Positions 1-9,039 are shown, counted from the first letter of the stretch. The stretch: DNA of 32,367 bases from Chloroflexus sp. (GCA_025057175.1 JANWYE010000010.1:1-32367); one strand, 5' to 3'. Program-made: numbers and translations. Notes: generated by a model not told the origin, from the sequence alone.

Positions 1-957
1 CTTGCGCTGTTTAGCTTCAATGAGGGAACTGGCCAAATCACGACCGACCGCTCCGGCAACAACCGCACATTGACCCTCGGCACCACCCCGAACGCTGATG
101 CCGACGATCCGCTCTGGGTGACGTCAACCGCACCAACCGGTGGCGCAGCAGGAGCGACGCCAACTGCAAGCCCGACTGTTACAAACACACCAACCGCAAC
201 GGCGACCGCCGGCCCGTCGCCAACGCCAACCGCAACGGCGACTACCGGCCCGTCGCCAATGCCGACTGCAACTAGTACGCCAAGCCCAACCGCGACGGCG
301 ACCAACACGCCCATTCCTAGTAGCAACTTCGCGCTCAGCTTTGTGAGCAACGATAGCGCGCGCGGCGCAGCCATCCCCGGTTTGAATGGCAGCCACACTC
401 TCGAACTCTGGCTCCGCCCCAGCGCGACTGGTCAAACCGGCGTCATCGCCGCCAGTGACGCCACTGGCAACACCGGCTGGGCCTTAGAACTGGAGAACAA
501 CCGCGTGGTCTGGTGGGTGCTCCGCACCAACGGCCAGTGGGTCTCAGTACCCCACCCAACCACACTTACCGCCAACAATTGGCATCACATCGCTGTTACC
601 TACGATGCCGCCACTGGCGCTGCCCGCGTCTTTGTCAACGGCGCGCCCAGCACCGCCGTCACGGTTGGCACGATAACCACTGGCCCTGACCTCGTGCTTG
701 GCGGCGTGACCGGCTATGGCTTTATCGCCGGTCAGATCGATGAGCTGCGCGTTTCCAATACAGTGCGGTACACCGCCGCCTTCACCCCGCCCAATGCCGC
801 ATTTGCCACCGATGCCAACACGCTTGCGCTGTTTAGCTTCAATGAGGGAACTGGCCAAATCACGACCGACCGCTCCGGCAACAACCGCACATTGACCCTT
901 GGCACCACCCCGAACGCTGATGTCGACGATCCGATCTGGGTGACGTCAACCGCACCG
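1..957 (+). repeat. Long-period intragenic direct repeat: bases 1-135 recur at 823-957 (offset 822 bp)
   Basis: 'cttgcgctgtttagcttcaatgagggaactggccaaatcacgaccgaccgctccggcaacaaccgcacattgaccct...' is present at both sites with only a few substitutions. Confidence 0.9.
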
Positions 958-969
958 ACAGCGCCATAA
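1..969 (+). CDS. Secreted/surface LamG (concanavalin-like) domain protein with Thr/Pro-rich linker, 5'-partial
   Basis: Frame is open from base 1 (LALFSFNEGTGQ...). LamG-like core 'LELWLRPS...NNWHHIAVTYD...RVFVNG...IDELRVSNTVRYTAAF...LALFSFNEGTG' after a PTPTATAT linker; stop at 967-969. Confidence 0.8.
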   Translation, partial: LALFSFNEGTGQITTDRSGNNRTLTLGTTPNADADDPLWVTSTAPTGGAAGATPTASPTVTNTPTATATAGPSPTPTATATTGPSPMPTATSTPSPTATATNTPIPSSNFALSFVSNDSARGAAIPGLNGSHTLELWLRPSATGQTGVIAASDATGNTGWALELENNRVVWWVLRTNGQWVSVPHPTTLTANNWHHIAVTYDAATGAARVFVNGAPSTAVTVGTITTGPDLVLGGVTGYGFIAGQIDELRVSNTVRYTAAFTPPNAAFATDANTLALFSFNEGTGQITTDRSGNNRTLTLGTTPNADVDDPIWVTSTAPTAP

Positions 970-981
970 GGGAGGCGAGGG

Positions 982-2187
982 ATGCTGGCGCGCGACGGAT
1001 ACATTCTTGACCGCAATATGCTGAACCTGACATTGTCGGGGCTATTGGTTGCAGCGTTGCTGTTCGGCACGCTCCCTCATTCCGCCCTGCTCAAAGCGCA
1101 GGTTGGATCATCGCTGCGTTTCTATGGGAGCGGCTCTCCCGATCACGACCGAGTCAAGATCCCCCTCGGTTTCATCGATGCCAATGGCCGTCTCACCACA
1201 TCCTATCCGGTCAACATAAGCGGCGCATTCACGATCGAGTTTTGGATGAAGGCATCCTCTACCGAAAATACTGCCCCCACCTGCCCCAGCGGCTGGTATA
1301 CCGGCAATATCATCATTGACCGCGATGTCTTTGGCGCCGGTGATTATGGTGATTTCGGCGTCGCTATCTGTAACCAGCGGCTAGTAGTCGGCGTGAGCGT
1401 AGGAAATGAAGACCGGCTCCTAACAGGCAGCACGATCGTAACCGATAACCAATGGCGCCATATTGCGATTACCCGCGCCGATAACGGTCAGGTGCGATTA
1501 TTCGTCGATGGCCAAGTGGATGGCATGCTAGCCGGACCAATAGGCCGGATCGACTACCGGCTTAACCGAGCAACAAGTTATCTTAGCAGTGATCCCTATC
1601 TGGTGTTGGGGGCAGAAAAACATGATTACCCCGGCAGCCGGCACTATAACGGCTGGCTCGACGACCTGCGCATCTCACGGGTGGTGCGCTATACCGATGC
1701 CTTTACTCGCCCGTCTGCACCCCATCTGGTTGATAGCGACACAGTGGCGCTCTACCGGTTTGATGAAGGCGCCGGAACGGTCATTCACGATAGCACACCG
1801 GAAGGGAGAAGCATCGGCCAGCTCAAGCCACGAAACGGCAACGATGCCCAGCATTGGTCGACTGATACACCGTTTGTTGGCGAAATAACACCCACGGGCA
1901 CGCCCACCAGCGCGGCTACGCCCACCAGCACGGCTACACCCACCAGCACGGCCACACCCACCAGCACGGCCACACCCGCCAGCACGGCCACACCCGCCAG
2001 CACGGCCACACCCGCCAGCACGGCCACGCCCACCAGCGCGGCCACACCCGCCAGCGCGGCCACGCCCACCAGCGCGGCCACGCCAACGACTATTGGCGCA
2101 CCTCCAGAAAACAAACCGGTAATACGTGTCTATATAGCTTTGATCTTTCGCCCGCATAGCGCGCAAGTATCACAGATGCAGGAGTAA
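982..2187 (+). CDS. Secreted LamG-domain protein with C-terminal TPTSTA hexapeptide repeat tract
   Basis: RBS-like ggaggcgag before ATG 982; hydrophobic signal-like N-terminus (MLNLTLSGLLVAALLFGTLP); LamG motifs 'FTIEFWMKAS...NQWRHIAITRADNGQVRLFVDGQ...DDLRISRVVRYTDAF...VALYRFDEGAG'. Confidence 0.8.
   Translation: MLARDGYILDRNMLNLTLSGLLVAALLFGTLPHSALLKAQVGSSLRFYGSGSPDHDRVKIPLGFIDANGRLTTSYPVNISGAFTIEFWMKASSTENTAPTCPSGWYTGNIIIDRDVFGAGDYGDFGVAICNQRLVVGVSVGNEDRLLTGSTIVTDNQWRHIAITRADNGQVRLFVDGQVDGMLAGPIGRIDYRLNRATSYLSSDPYLVLGAEKHDYPGSRHYNGWLDDLRISRVVRYTDAFTRPSAPHLVDSDTVALYRFDEGAGTVIHDSTPEGRSIGQLKPRNGNDAQHWSTDTPFVGEITPTGTPTSAATPTSTATPTSTATPTSTATPASTATPASTATPASTATPTSAATPASAATPTSAATPTTIGAPPENKPVIRVYIALIFRPHSAQVSQMQE
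1900..2079 (+). repeat. In-frame minisatellite, ten 18-bp units encoding TP(T/A)S(T/A)A
   Basis: Ten consecutive units of the form ac[g/a]cc[c][a/g]ccagc[a/g]cggc[c/t], counted directly from the sequence. Confidence 0.95.
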
Positions 2188-2194
2188 TCATCGT

Positions 2195-2518
2195 ATGACT
2201 AGCCTACCTGTTAGCCGAACCGACCTAGCCCATCTCGTCATCGCCAGTCTGCGCGAGGTGCTCGAACAGAGTGGTCGCCCATCACCGGCAACGATTGATG
2301 AGAACACGCTCCTCTTCGGGAAGGGAGCGCTCCTCGATTCTTTAGCGCTGGTGACAATGGTTGTCGATCTAGAGCAGCGGCTCGAAGAAGAGCATGGATT
2401 AATCTTGACGCTGGCCGATGATCGAGCGATGTCGCAGCGCAACAGCCCATTCCGCAGTGTTGGCGCACTGGTTACTTACCTTGAGCAACTCATTCATGAG
2501 GAGCACGGACGTGACTGA
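2195..2518 (+). CDS. Acyl carrier protein-like (phosphopantetheine-binding) protein
   Basis: 107 aa acidic protein with '...FGKGALLDSLALVTMVVDLEQRLEEEHG...', an ACP-like DS(L) phosphopantetheinylation motif in a helix; followed immediately by an SDR and an AMP-ligase. Confidence 0.75.
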   Translation: MTSLPVSRTDLAHLVIASLREVLEQSGRPSPATIDENTLLFGKGALLDSLALVTMVVDLEQRLEEEHGLILTLADDRAMSQRNSPFRSVGALVTYLEQLIHEEHGRD

Positions 2519-3215
2519 ACGGGAAGTCGTGCTGATTACCGGCAGTAGTCGCGGGATCGGGCGCTTTCTGGTTGAGCACTTCTTGCAGCGTGGCGCGCTG
2601 GTTGAGGGTTGCGCGCGCAGCCCGATCGACTGGGAATTGCCCGGTTATACCCATCATCAAGTTGATGTCAGCAATGAGGGTCAGGTTAAGGCGATGCTAA
2701 GCGCCATTCAACGCCGGCATGGACGGCTTGACATCGCGATTAACAATGCTGGCATCGCAGCAATGAATCATGCCCTGCTGACGCCGGCAGAGACGGCGAG
2801 CCGCATCCTGAACATTAACGTGCTTGGGAGTTTTCTAGTGTGTCGCGAAGCGGCTAAGCTGATGCGCCGGCGCAATTATGGCCGCATCGTCAACTTTAGC
2901 ACGATCGCTGTGCCGCTTCGCCTTGAAGGTGAAGCGCTTTACACTGCGGCCAAAAGCGCCGTCGAGATGCTTACCCGCGTACTGGCGCGCGAATTTGCGC
3001 CCTTCGGGATTACCGTCAACGCAATCGGGCCAACTCCGATTGAGACCGATCTCATCCGTGGCGTGCCGCGCGAGAAGTTGCAACACATTATCGACACGCT
3101 CGCCATTCGGCGCTTCGGCACTTTCGCCGACGTCGCCCATGTGATTGACTTTTTTACCAATCCGGCCAGCGATTACATTACCGGTCAAGTCATCTATCTC
3201 GGCGGCGGCGGCTGA
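2511..3215 (+). CDS. Short-chain dehydrogenase/reductase (FabG-like)
   Basis: 'VVLITGSSRGIGR' Rossmann motif, 'NNAGIA', catalytic S...YTAAK. GTG 2511 with upstream gaggag overlaps the ACP stop; ATG 2496 is an alternative start. Confidence 0.88.
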   Translation: MTEREVVLITGSSRGIGRFLVEHFLQRGALVEGCARSPIDWELPGYTHHQVDVSNEGQVKAMLSAIQRRHGRLDIAINNAGIAAMNHALLTPAETASRILNINVLGSFLVCREAAKLMRRRNYGRIVNFSTIAVPLRLEGEALYTAAKSAVEMLTRVLAREFAPFGITVNAIGPTPIETDLIRGVPREKLQHIIDTLAIRRFGTFADVAHVIDFFTNPASDYITGQVIYLGGGG

Positions 3216-3241
3216 TCCCGATTGCCGCATGGGGGTTTCGC

Positions 3242-4585
3242 ATGAGCATCGCATGGCTTCGTGAACGAATGGAACAGTGGGCCGATCATCCGGCCATTGT
3301 TTGGCATGACCATCCATACCCGTACCGCGACTTGTTGGCGCGCATGCAAGCGTGGCACGAGGCGCTCAACCAACACGATGTCGGTTCCGGACAGGTAGTG
3401 ACGATTGAAGGCGATTACTCGCCAAACGCAGTCAGCCTGCTCTTGACCCTGATCGAACGCAATACGATTGTCGTGCCGCTTACCCACAGTGTTGCTGCCC
3501 AGCGCGACGAGTTCCTGAGCATCGCTGAGGTGCAAGTGGTGGTGAGTTTCGATGACGAAGATCAATGGCGCATCGAGCGGCGCGCCGTGCAGGTCACTAA
3601 TCCGTTGACGCGCCAGTTGATTGAGCGCGGCCATCCGGGGTTGGTGCTCTTCTCGTCAGGGTCGACCGGCAAGAGCAAGGCTGCCTTGCACGACTTCATA
3701 CCGCTGCTCGAGAAGTTCCAAGTGCCGCGCCATCGCCGGGTTACGCTCACCTTTTTGCTGCTCGACCATATTGGCGGGATCAATACCCTCTTCTACACCT
3801 TAGCTAACGGCGGCACGGTCGTGGCAGTGCAATCACGCGATCCCGATGTTGTCTGCCGGGCCATCGAGACGCACCGGGTGCAGACCTTGCCGACTTCGCC
3901 GACCTTCCTCAACCTGTTGTTGATTTCGGAAGCGTACCGGCGCTACGACCTCTCTTCGCTTGAGCTGATTACCTACGGCACCGAGGTCATGCCAGAGAGC
4001 ACTCTGCACCGGATTCACGACCTCTTCCCGAATGTGCAGCTCTTGCAGACATACGGCCTGTCAGAATTGGGCATTTTGCGCTCGAAATCTCGCGATTCTA
4101 ACTCGCTGTGGGTAAAGGTCGGCGGCGAGGGCTTCGAGACCAAGATTGTCGATGGCGTGTTGTGGGTGCGGGCCAAATCGGCTATGCTCGGCTATCTCAA
4201 CGCCCCTAGCCCGTTCGACGCCGAGGGCTGGATGAACACGCAGGATGTGGTCGAAGTTGACGGTGAATACATCCGCATTTTGGGCCGGCGCAGCGAGATC
4301 ATCAACGTCGGCGGGCAGAAGGTCTATCCAGCGGAAGTGGAGAGTGTGCTGTTGCAGATGCCCAATGTGAAGGATGTCGCGGTCGTCGGCGAGAGTAATC
4401 CGATCACTGGCCAGATCGTGACTGCCCGCTTCAACTTGTTCGAGCCAGAAGATCCGAGTGAGTTCAAACGACGGGTGCGCGCCTTCTGCCGCGAGCGGCT
4501 CGCGCCTTACAAGATTCCGGTCAAGATCATCATTACCGACCACGAACAGCACAGTGCCCGGTTTAAGAAGATGCGGAAAGCGTAA
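3242..4585 (+). CDS. AMP-binding (ANL superfamily) acyl-CoA/acyl-ACP ligase
   Basis: 'VLFSSGSTGKSKAALHD' P-loop, 'LLQTYGLSELG', 'WMNTQDVVEVDGEYIRILGRRSEIINVGGQKVYPAEVE', C-terminal Lys region. Confidence 0.88.
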   Translation: MSIAWLRERMEQWADHPAIVWHDHPYPYRDLLARMQAWHEALNQHDVGSGQVVTIEGDYSPNAVSLLLTLIERNTIVVPLTHSVAAQRDEFLSIAEVQVVVSFDDEDQWRIERRAVQVTNPLTRQLIERGHPGLVLFSSGSTGKSKAALHDFIPLLEKFQVPRHRRVTLTFLLLDHIGGINTLFYTLANGGTVVAVQSRDPDVVCRAIETHRVQTLPTSPTFLNLLLISEAYRRYDLSSLELITYGTEVMPESTLHRIHDLFPNVQLLQTYGLSELGILRSKSRDSNSLWVKVGGEGFETKIVDGVLWVRAKSAMLGYLNAPSPFDAEGWMNTQDVVEVDGEYIRILGRRSEIINVGGQKVYPAEVESVLLQMPNVKDVAVVGESNPITGQIVTARFNLFEPEDPSEFKRRVRAFCRERLAPYKIPVKIIITDHEQHSARFKKMRKA

Positions 4586-4596
4586 ACAGACATACC

Positions 4597-6084
4597 ATGA
4601 TTCCAACCATCAGCCTTGCTATCGACCCAGCGCTCGCATCACACCGCGCCGAGATTAGCTACATCTGGCGCACGTTGCTGACCGGAATGGGCTACGGCTG
4701 GCATGAACAGCCGTGGGGCAATGCGCAGGTAACAATTGCCTATGCTATCGATCCGGCTCAAACCCCGCCGGCCAGCATCGTGATTCACGCGCGGCCCGAA
4801 CGGTGGGCCAATCCGGCTCAAACGCACCTGCTCGGCGCGAAGCGGTGGAATGGCTATGATCTGCCATTATTGGCGGAGGATCAAGCGAACGCCCAACCTA
4901 CAACTGCTACCGGTAGTATCCACATTCCCGATGACCCGATCTTCGCCGCGTTCTGGTTGCTCAGCGGCTACGAAGAGGATCAGTACCCGATCCTCAAGCA
5001 TGGCTACCGCGATCTCAGTGGCACGCCAATGCTTGAGCAAGGATTACTCCGCCGCGCGTTGGCGTCGGCGGTTGGTTGTTGGCTGGCGGATCTGCTCCGC
5101 CGATCCGGTTGTCCACCCGGCTTGCCGCGTTGGCCCCATGGCGCAACACTGGCCGCCGCCTGTGGCCACGATGTTGATTACCCTGAAGTGGTGCGCTGGC
5201 TCGAACCGCTGCGCGTCCTGCTCAGGCAGGGAGGGCGTGGATTGGGAGCTGCGCTCGATGTAGCCAGCGGACGCCGCGCGCACTGGCATTTTCGCTCGTG
5301 GATGGAGCTAGAATCACGGATCGGGGCGCGCTCGGCGTTCTACTTCGTGGCTCGCCAGGGATCGTTATGGGAATATGCTACCGGTCTACCCGATCCTTTC
5401 TACGACGTGCAAGCGCCCCACTTTCGCGCCCTCTTTCAAGAGCTGAGCGCAGCCGGCTGGGAGATCGGGCTGCACGCGAGTTACCGCGCCTACACCGATC
5501 GCGCGCTGCTTGCCGCTGAGCGCGCCCGGCTGGCTGCGGCAAGCCATCAACCAATTGACGGCAACCGCCACCACTACTGGCATCTCGATCCGCTTCAGCC
5601 AGAGCAGACCTTGCTCATGCATGAGCAGGTCGGGTTTCGTTACGACGCCTCGCTGGCCCACAATCGCTATTTAGGCTGGCGGCGCAGCAGCGTCTGGCCC
5701 TTCTTCCCATGGCACCGCCGGTTGCGCCGCGAAATTCGCACCCTGCAACTGCCCACCGGTTGGATGGACGACCATCTGTTTGGGCAGAAGCGGTTCAATC
5801 CCGGCGACCGTTACGCGCTGCTCGGCGAGTTGCGCGAGACGGTAACGAAGCAGAGCGGACTGCTGCTCGTTGACGTGCATGATTATGTCTACGACGACAA
5901 ACTCTTTCCGGGCTGGGCAGCAACCTATCGCGAGTTATGGGAGGAGCTAGCCGCGCGAGGCCGGGTCTGGTTCGCAACGCCGGCAGCAATCGCCGAGCAC
6001 TGGCTACAGCGCGCGGCGCAGATTGCCGCCGCGAGCAAAGGGTTAGCTCTAGCGGTGCGACACCCGACAACCGTCGCGCAATAG
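4597..6084 (+). CDS. Polysaccharide deacetylase-like protein
   Basis: 'CGHDVDYPEV' metal/catalytic-like motif, 'GWEIGLHASYRAYTD', 'GFRYDASLAHNRYLGWRRS', 'LLLVDVHDYVYDD', consistent with a NodB-type fold. Confidence 0.7.
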   Translation: MIPTISLAIDPALASHRAEISYIWRTLLTGMGYGWHEQPWGNAQVTIAYAIDPAQTPPASIVIHARPERWANPAQTHLLGAKRWNGYDLPLLAEDQANAQPTTATGSIHIPDDPIFAAFWLLSGYEEDQYPILKHGYRDLSGTPMLEQGLLRRALASAVGCWLADLLRRSGCPPGLPRWPHGATLAAACGHDVDYPEVVRWLEPLRVLLRQGGRGLGAALDVASGRRAHWHFRSWMELESRIGARSAFYFVARQGSLWEYATGLPDPFYDVQAPHFRALFQELSAAGWEIGLHASYRAYTDRALLAAERARLAAASHQPIDGNRHHYWHLDPLQPEQTLLMHEQVGFRYDASLAHNRYLGWRRSSVWPFFPWHRRLRREIRTLQLPTGWMDDHLFGQKRFNPGDRYALLGELRETVTKQSGLLLVDVHDYVYDDKLFPGWAATYRELWEELAARGRVWFATPAAIAEHWLQRAAQIAAASKGLALAVRHPTTVAQ

Positions 6085-6095
6085 CATTATCTCTT

Positions 6096-7055
6096 ATGAA
6101 TCTCTATCGCGCCATCATCTTCAGCTTGCTCTTTATCGTCCCGCCGGCCATCAAGCCGGCAATCTTGCGCATCTGCTGCGGCGCGCAGATCGGGCGTGGC
6201 GTTTCGATTGGTTGGTTCGCCACCGTCATGGGCCGGCACATTAGCATCGGCGACTACAGCGCCATCCGGGCGCTGACAGTGATCAACTGCGGCGGCGACC
6301 TCAGCATTGGCCGTTACAGCATTATCAGCAGCTTCACGCTGGTGTACGGCGCCAATGGGCTGCGTATCGGCGACCACAGCTACATCGGCCCGCAATCGCT
6401 GATCAACACCGAAGAGGAGGTGCGAATCGGCGATTGGAGCGCGCTCGGCGCGCGGTGTATGGTCTACACGCATGGCTCGTTCTTGCCCTACACCGAAGGC
6501 TATTGGGTGCGCTTTGCGCCGGTGGTGATCGGCAACCGGGTCTGGTGCGCCGCCGGGGTCTTCCTCCATCCCGGCGCAACGATCGGCGATAACAGTTTTG
6601 TGAACTCGCGCTCGGTGGTGAGTGGTGAGATTCCACCTGATTCGATTGCCGAAGGCAATCCGGCGCAGGTCGTCAACGCGATGAGCCGCGCGCAACGCGC
6701 CATGACTCCCCGCCGGCTCGACGCCATTGCCGGGCAAATGGTGCGCCACTTTTTGAGCGTAGCCGCCGCGCATGGCGATATCCGCGTGCTAGCCGAACAG
6801 CCACAACCGCTGGTTCGGGTTGGCCGGCAAACCTACCAGATTGCGGTAGCACCAGCGGCAGGCGATATACCGGCAGTTGATCACACTTACCCCACCGTCT
6901 GGCTGGTCTGCCGGCCCAACTGGCGGCCACCGTCTGATCTATGGCTCGATCTGAGCGCCAACCGGCGCAGCCCTCGCCATACTGCGCCGCTCGATGCGCT
7001 CTGCGTCTTCTTGCAGCGCTACTACGGCATTCAGCTCGAATACGAAGAGAGGTAA
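6096..7055 (+). CDS. Left-handed beta-helix (hexapeptide repeat) acyltransferase with a roughly 100-aa C-terminal extension
   Basis: Repeated [I/V]G hexapeptides 'GRGVSIGWFATVMGRHISIGDYSAIRALTVINCGGDLSIGRYSIIS...VIGNRVWCAAGVFLHPGATIGDNSFVNSRSVV'. ATG 6096 preferred to the longer ORF start at 5937. Confidence 0.82.
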   Translation: MNLYRAIIFSLLFIVPPAIKPAILRICCGAQIGRGVSIGWFATVMGRHISIGDYSAIRALTVINCGGDLSIGRYSIISSFTLVYGANGLRIGDHSYIGPQSLINTEEEVRIGDWSALGARCMVYTHGSFLPYTEGYWVRFAPVVIGNRVWCAAGVFLHPGATIGDNSFVNSRSVVSGEIPPDSIAEGNPAQVVNAMSRAQRAMTPRRLDAIAGQMVRHFLSVAAAHGDIRVLAEQPQPLVRVGRQTYQIAVAPAAGDIPAVDHTYPTVWLVCRPNWRPPSDLWLDLSANRRSPRHTAPLDALCVFLQRYYGIQLEYEER

Positions 7056-7058
7056 TGT

Positions 7059-8141
7059 ATGGCTCGCGTCCTGACCGTGCTCGGCACCCGGCCTGAGATT
7101 ATCAAACTCTCACCGCTCATACCGCTACTGGAAGAGCGGTTTGACCATATTTTGGTGCATTCTGGCCAACACTATTCCTACGAGATTGACGCGATCTTCT
7201 TCGAGGAGCTAAGCCTACCAGCGCCACGCTACACCCTCGGCGTTGGATCGGCCCAACACGGCGAACAGACGGCGCGTATTTTAGCGCGGCTCGAACCGAT
7301 TTTGCTGCAAGAACGGCCTGATCTGGTGTTGGTGCAAGGCGATACCAACACAACCATGGCTGGCGCGCTCTGCGCGGCCAAACTCGGCTTTCCGGTGGTG
7401 CATCTCGAAGCAGGCGGGCGCTCGTTCAACCGGGCAATGCCGGAGGAACTCAACCGCATTATTGTTGATCATATTGCTGAAATCTTGCTCGCTGCCGACG
7501 AGATTGCGGCCAACAACTTGCGCGCCGAGGGGTTGCCGAAAGAGCGGATCTACGTGATCGGCTCGACTGCAATCGACGCTGCGCTACACCACCGCGAGCG
7601 GGCCAAGCACAGCGCGATCTTGGCCCAATTGGAGCTAAAGGCAGGGGAATACCTCGCGCTGACGCTACACCGGGCAGAGAACACCGAACCGGCGGTGTTG
7701 CCCGGCATTGTGCGCGCCCTGAACGAGCTGGCCGAAACGCACCAGATCGTCTTTCCAGTGCATCCGCGCACCGCTGCCGCGCTGGAACGGCAAGGCTTGC
7801 AGCTTTCGCCACGCATCCTGACCACCCGCCCACTTGGTTATCTCGACACCCTGTGCCTCGTGCAGTCGGCGCAAGCCTTGCTCACCGATTCGGGCGGATT
7901 GCAGGAAGAGGCAGCCGTGCTCGGCACGCCAATCTTGCTGGTGCGCAACGAGACCGAATGGCGCTATCTGGTCGAGGCGGGGGTCGCAGTGCTGATCGGC
8001 AATTGCTACGAGAGCATTCTAGCGGGAGCGGCCACGTGGCTGAGTCCCGCCGGCCTCGCGCGCCTGCGCTCGGCGCGATCCCCGATCATAAGCGGGGCAG
8101 CCGAGCGGGCCGTGGAGATTATGGCAGCGTATGTGCGTTAA
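7059..8141 (+). CDS. wecB: UDP-N-acetylglucosamine 2-epimerase (non-hydrolysing)
   Basis: 'VLTVLGTRPEIIKLSPLIPLL', 'LVQGDTNTTMAGALCAAKLGFPVVHLEAGGRSFNRAMPEELNRIIVDHIAE', 'LTDSGGLQEEAAVLGTPILLVRNETEW'. Confidence 0.92.
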   Translation: MARVLTVLGTRPEIIKLSPLIPLLEERFDHILVHSGQHYSYEIDAIFFEELSLPAPRYTLGVGSAQHGEQTARILARLEPILLQERPDLVLVQGDTNTTMAGALCAAKLGFPVVHLEAGGRSFNRAMPEELNRIIVDHIAEILLAADEIAANNLRAEGLPKERIYVIGSTAIDAALHHRERAKHSAILAQLELKAGEYLALTLHRAENTEPAVLPGIVRALNELAETHQIVFPVHPRTAAALERQGLQLSPRILTTRPLGYLDTLCLVQSAQALLTDSGGLQEEAAVLGTPILLVRNETEWRYLVEAGVAVLIGNCYESILAGAATWLSPAGLARLRSARSPIISGAAERAVEIMAAYVR

Positions 8142-8301
8142 GAGGCTATCGCGCAATGCTCCAATAATCCTGTCGTCTATTATCACGGGCCATCGGATTC
8201 ATTACTTTTTTGTCACACACACATCTATTGATAGTTAGTCAAAGTTCAGACCTACCGGTTATGCTGGCAGCGTCCATAGATACACCAGCGCCAGCTTCAG
8301 G

Positions 8302-9039
8302 ATGATTATGACCGATCGATTGCAGCTCTACCTCAGCCGGCAAGCCAATACCCTGCCCCGCTACATAGCCGAGCAGGTCGTGCAGAGCATGTTTGGCTGG
8401 ATACCGAGCGTGATCGGGATTGGCATCCGCGCTATCGCCTACCGCGCCATTATGCAGATGGATGGCATCGCCGCCATCGAAGATGGCGTGCGCATCCGGT
8501 TTGCCGGCAATGTCCGGTTGGGGGCTGGAGTCTACCTCGACCACGGCGTCTACCTGCATGCTTGTCCGGGTGGCATCACGATCGGCGCCGAGAGTATGGT
8601 GATGAAGAACGCCATTCTCCACGTCTACAACTTTCGCAACTTACCCCACAGCCACATCACTATCGGACGGCGGTCGCTGATCGGCGAGAGCTGCATTCTG
8701 CGCGGTCAGGGTGGCATCACCATCGGCGATGATGTCTACCTTGGGACGCTGGTGCAGATACTGGCAGTGAATCATGTCTTTAGCGATACCACCCGCCCGA
8801 TCAGCGCGCAGGGAATCACCGCGCAGGGGATCAGCATCGGCGACGGTTCGTGGATCGGGAGTGGGGCAATCATTCTCGACGGGGTACGGATCGGGAAGAA
8901 CGTGGTGGTTGGCGCCGGCGCAGTGGTGACGAAAGACATTCCCGATTATTGCGTTGCTGTAGGCAATCCAGCCCGGGTGGTGCGCGATCTGCGCGCCGAT
9001 CCGTTACCTGTCGAACAGTTGGCAATACCGGTGTATTGA
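8302..9039 (+). CDS. Left-handed beta-helix O/N-acyltransferase
   Basis: Hexapeptide repeats '...[20 protein letters not shown]...[22 protein letters not shown]...[54 protein letters not shown]'. Confidence 0.88.
   Translation: MIMTDRLQLYLSRQANTLPRYIAEQVVQSMFGWIPSVIGIGIRAIAYRAIMQMDGIAAIEDGVRIRFAGNVRLGAGVYLDHGVYLHACPGGITIGAESMVMKNAILHVYNFRNLPHSHITIGRRSLIGESCILRGQGGITIGDDVYLGTLVQILAVNHVFSDTTRPISAQGITAQGISIGDGSWIGSGAIILDGVRIGKNVVVGAGAVVTKDIPDYCVAVGNPARVVRDLRADPLPVEQLAIPVY

Noticed and set aside
1675-2166. Antisense ORFs (1675-2166, 1785-2114) rich in GRAGG / VGVAAL repeats
   Set aside because: They are reverse-complement readings of the TPTSTA minisatellite; the + strand gene has a signal peptide, LamG motifs and an RBS.
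2418-2510. Upstream ATG for the SDR at 2418
   Set aside because: It would overlap the ACP gene by 100 bp and adds non-SDR sequence; GTG 2511 or ATG 2496 place the Rossmann motif correctly with a gaggag RBS.
5937-6095. Extended N-terminus of the acyltransferase ORF
   Set aside because: Overlaps the deacetylase C-terminus and encodes Arg/Ala-rich junk; ATG 6096 begins a plausible hydrophobic N-terminus.
6087-6773. 228-aa antisense ORF
   Set aside because: Opposite a well-supported hexapeptide acyltransferase; composition (His/Arg/Ala rich, no domain motif) is typical of a GC-rich antisense frame.
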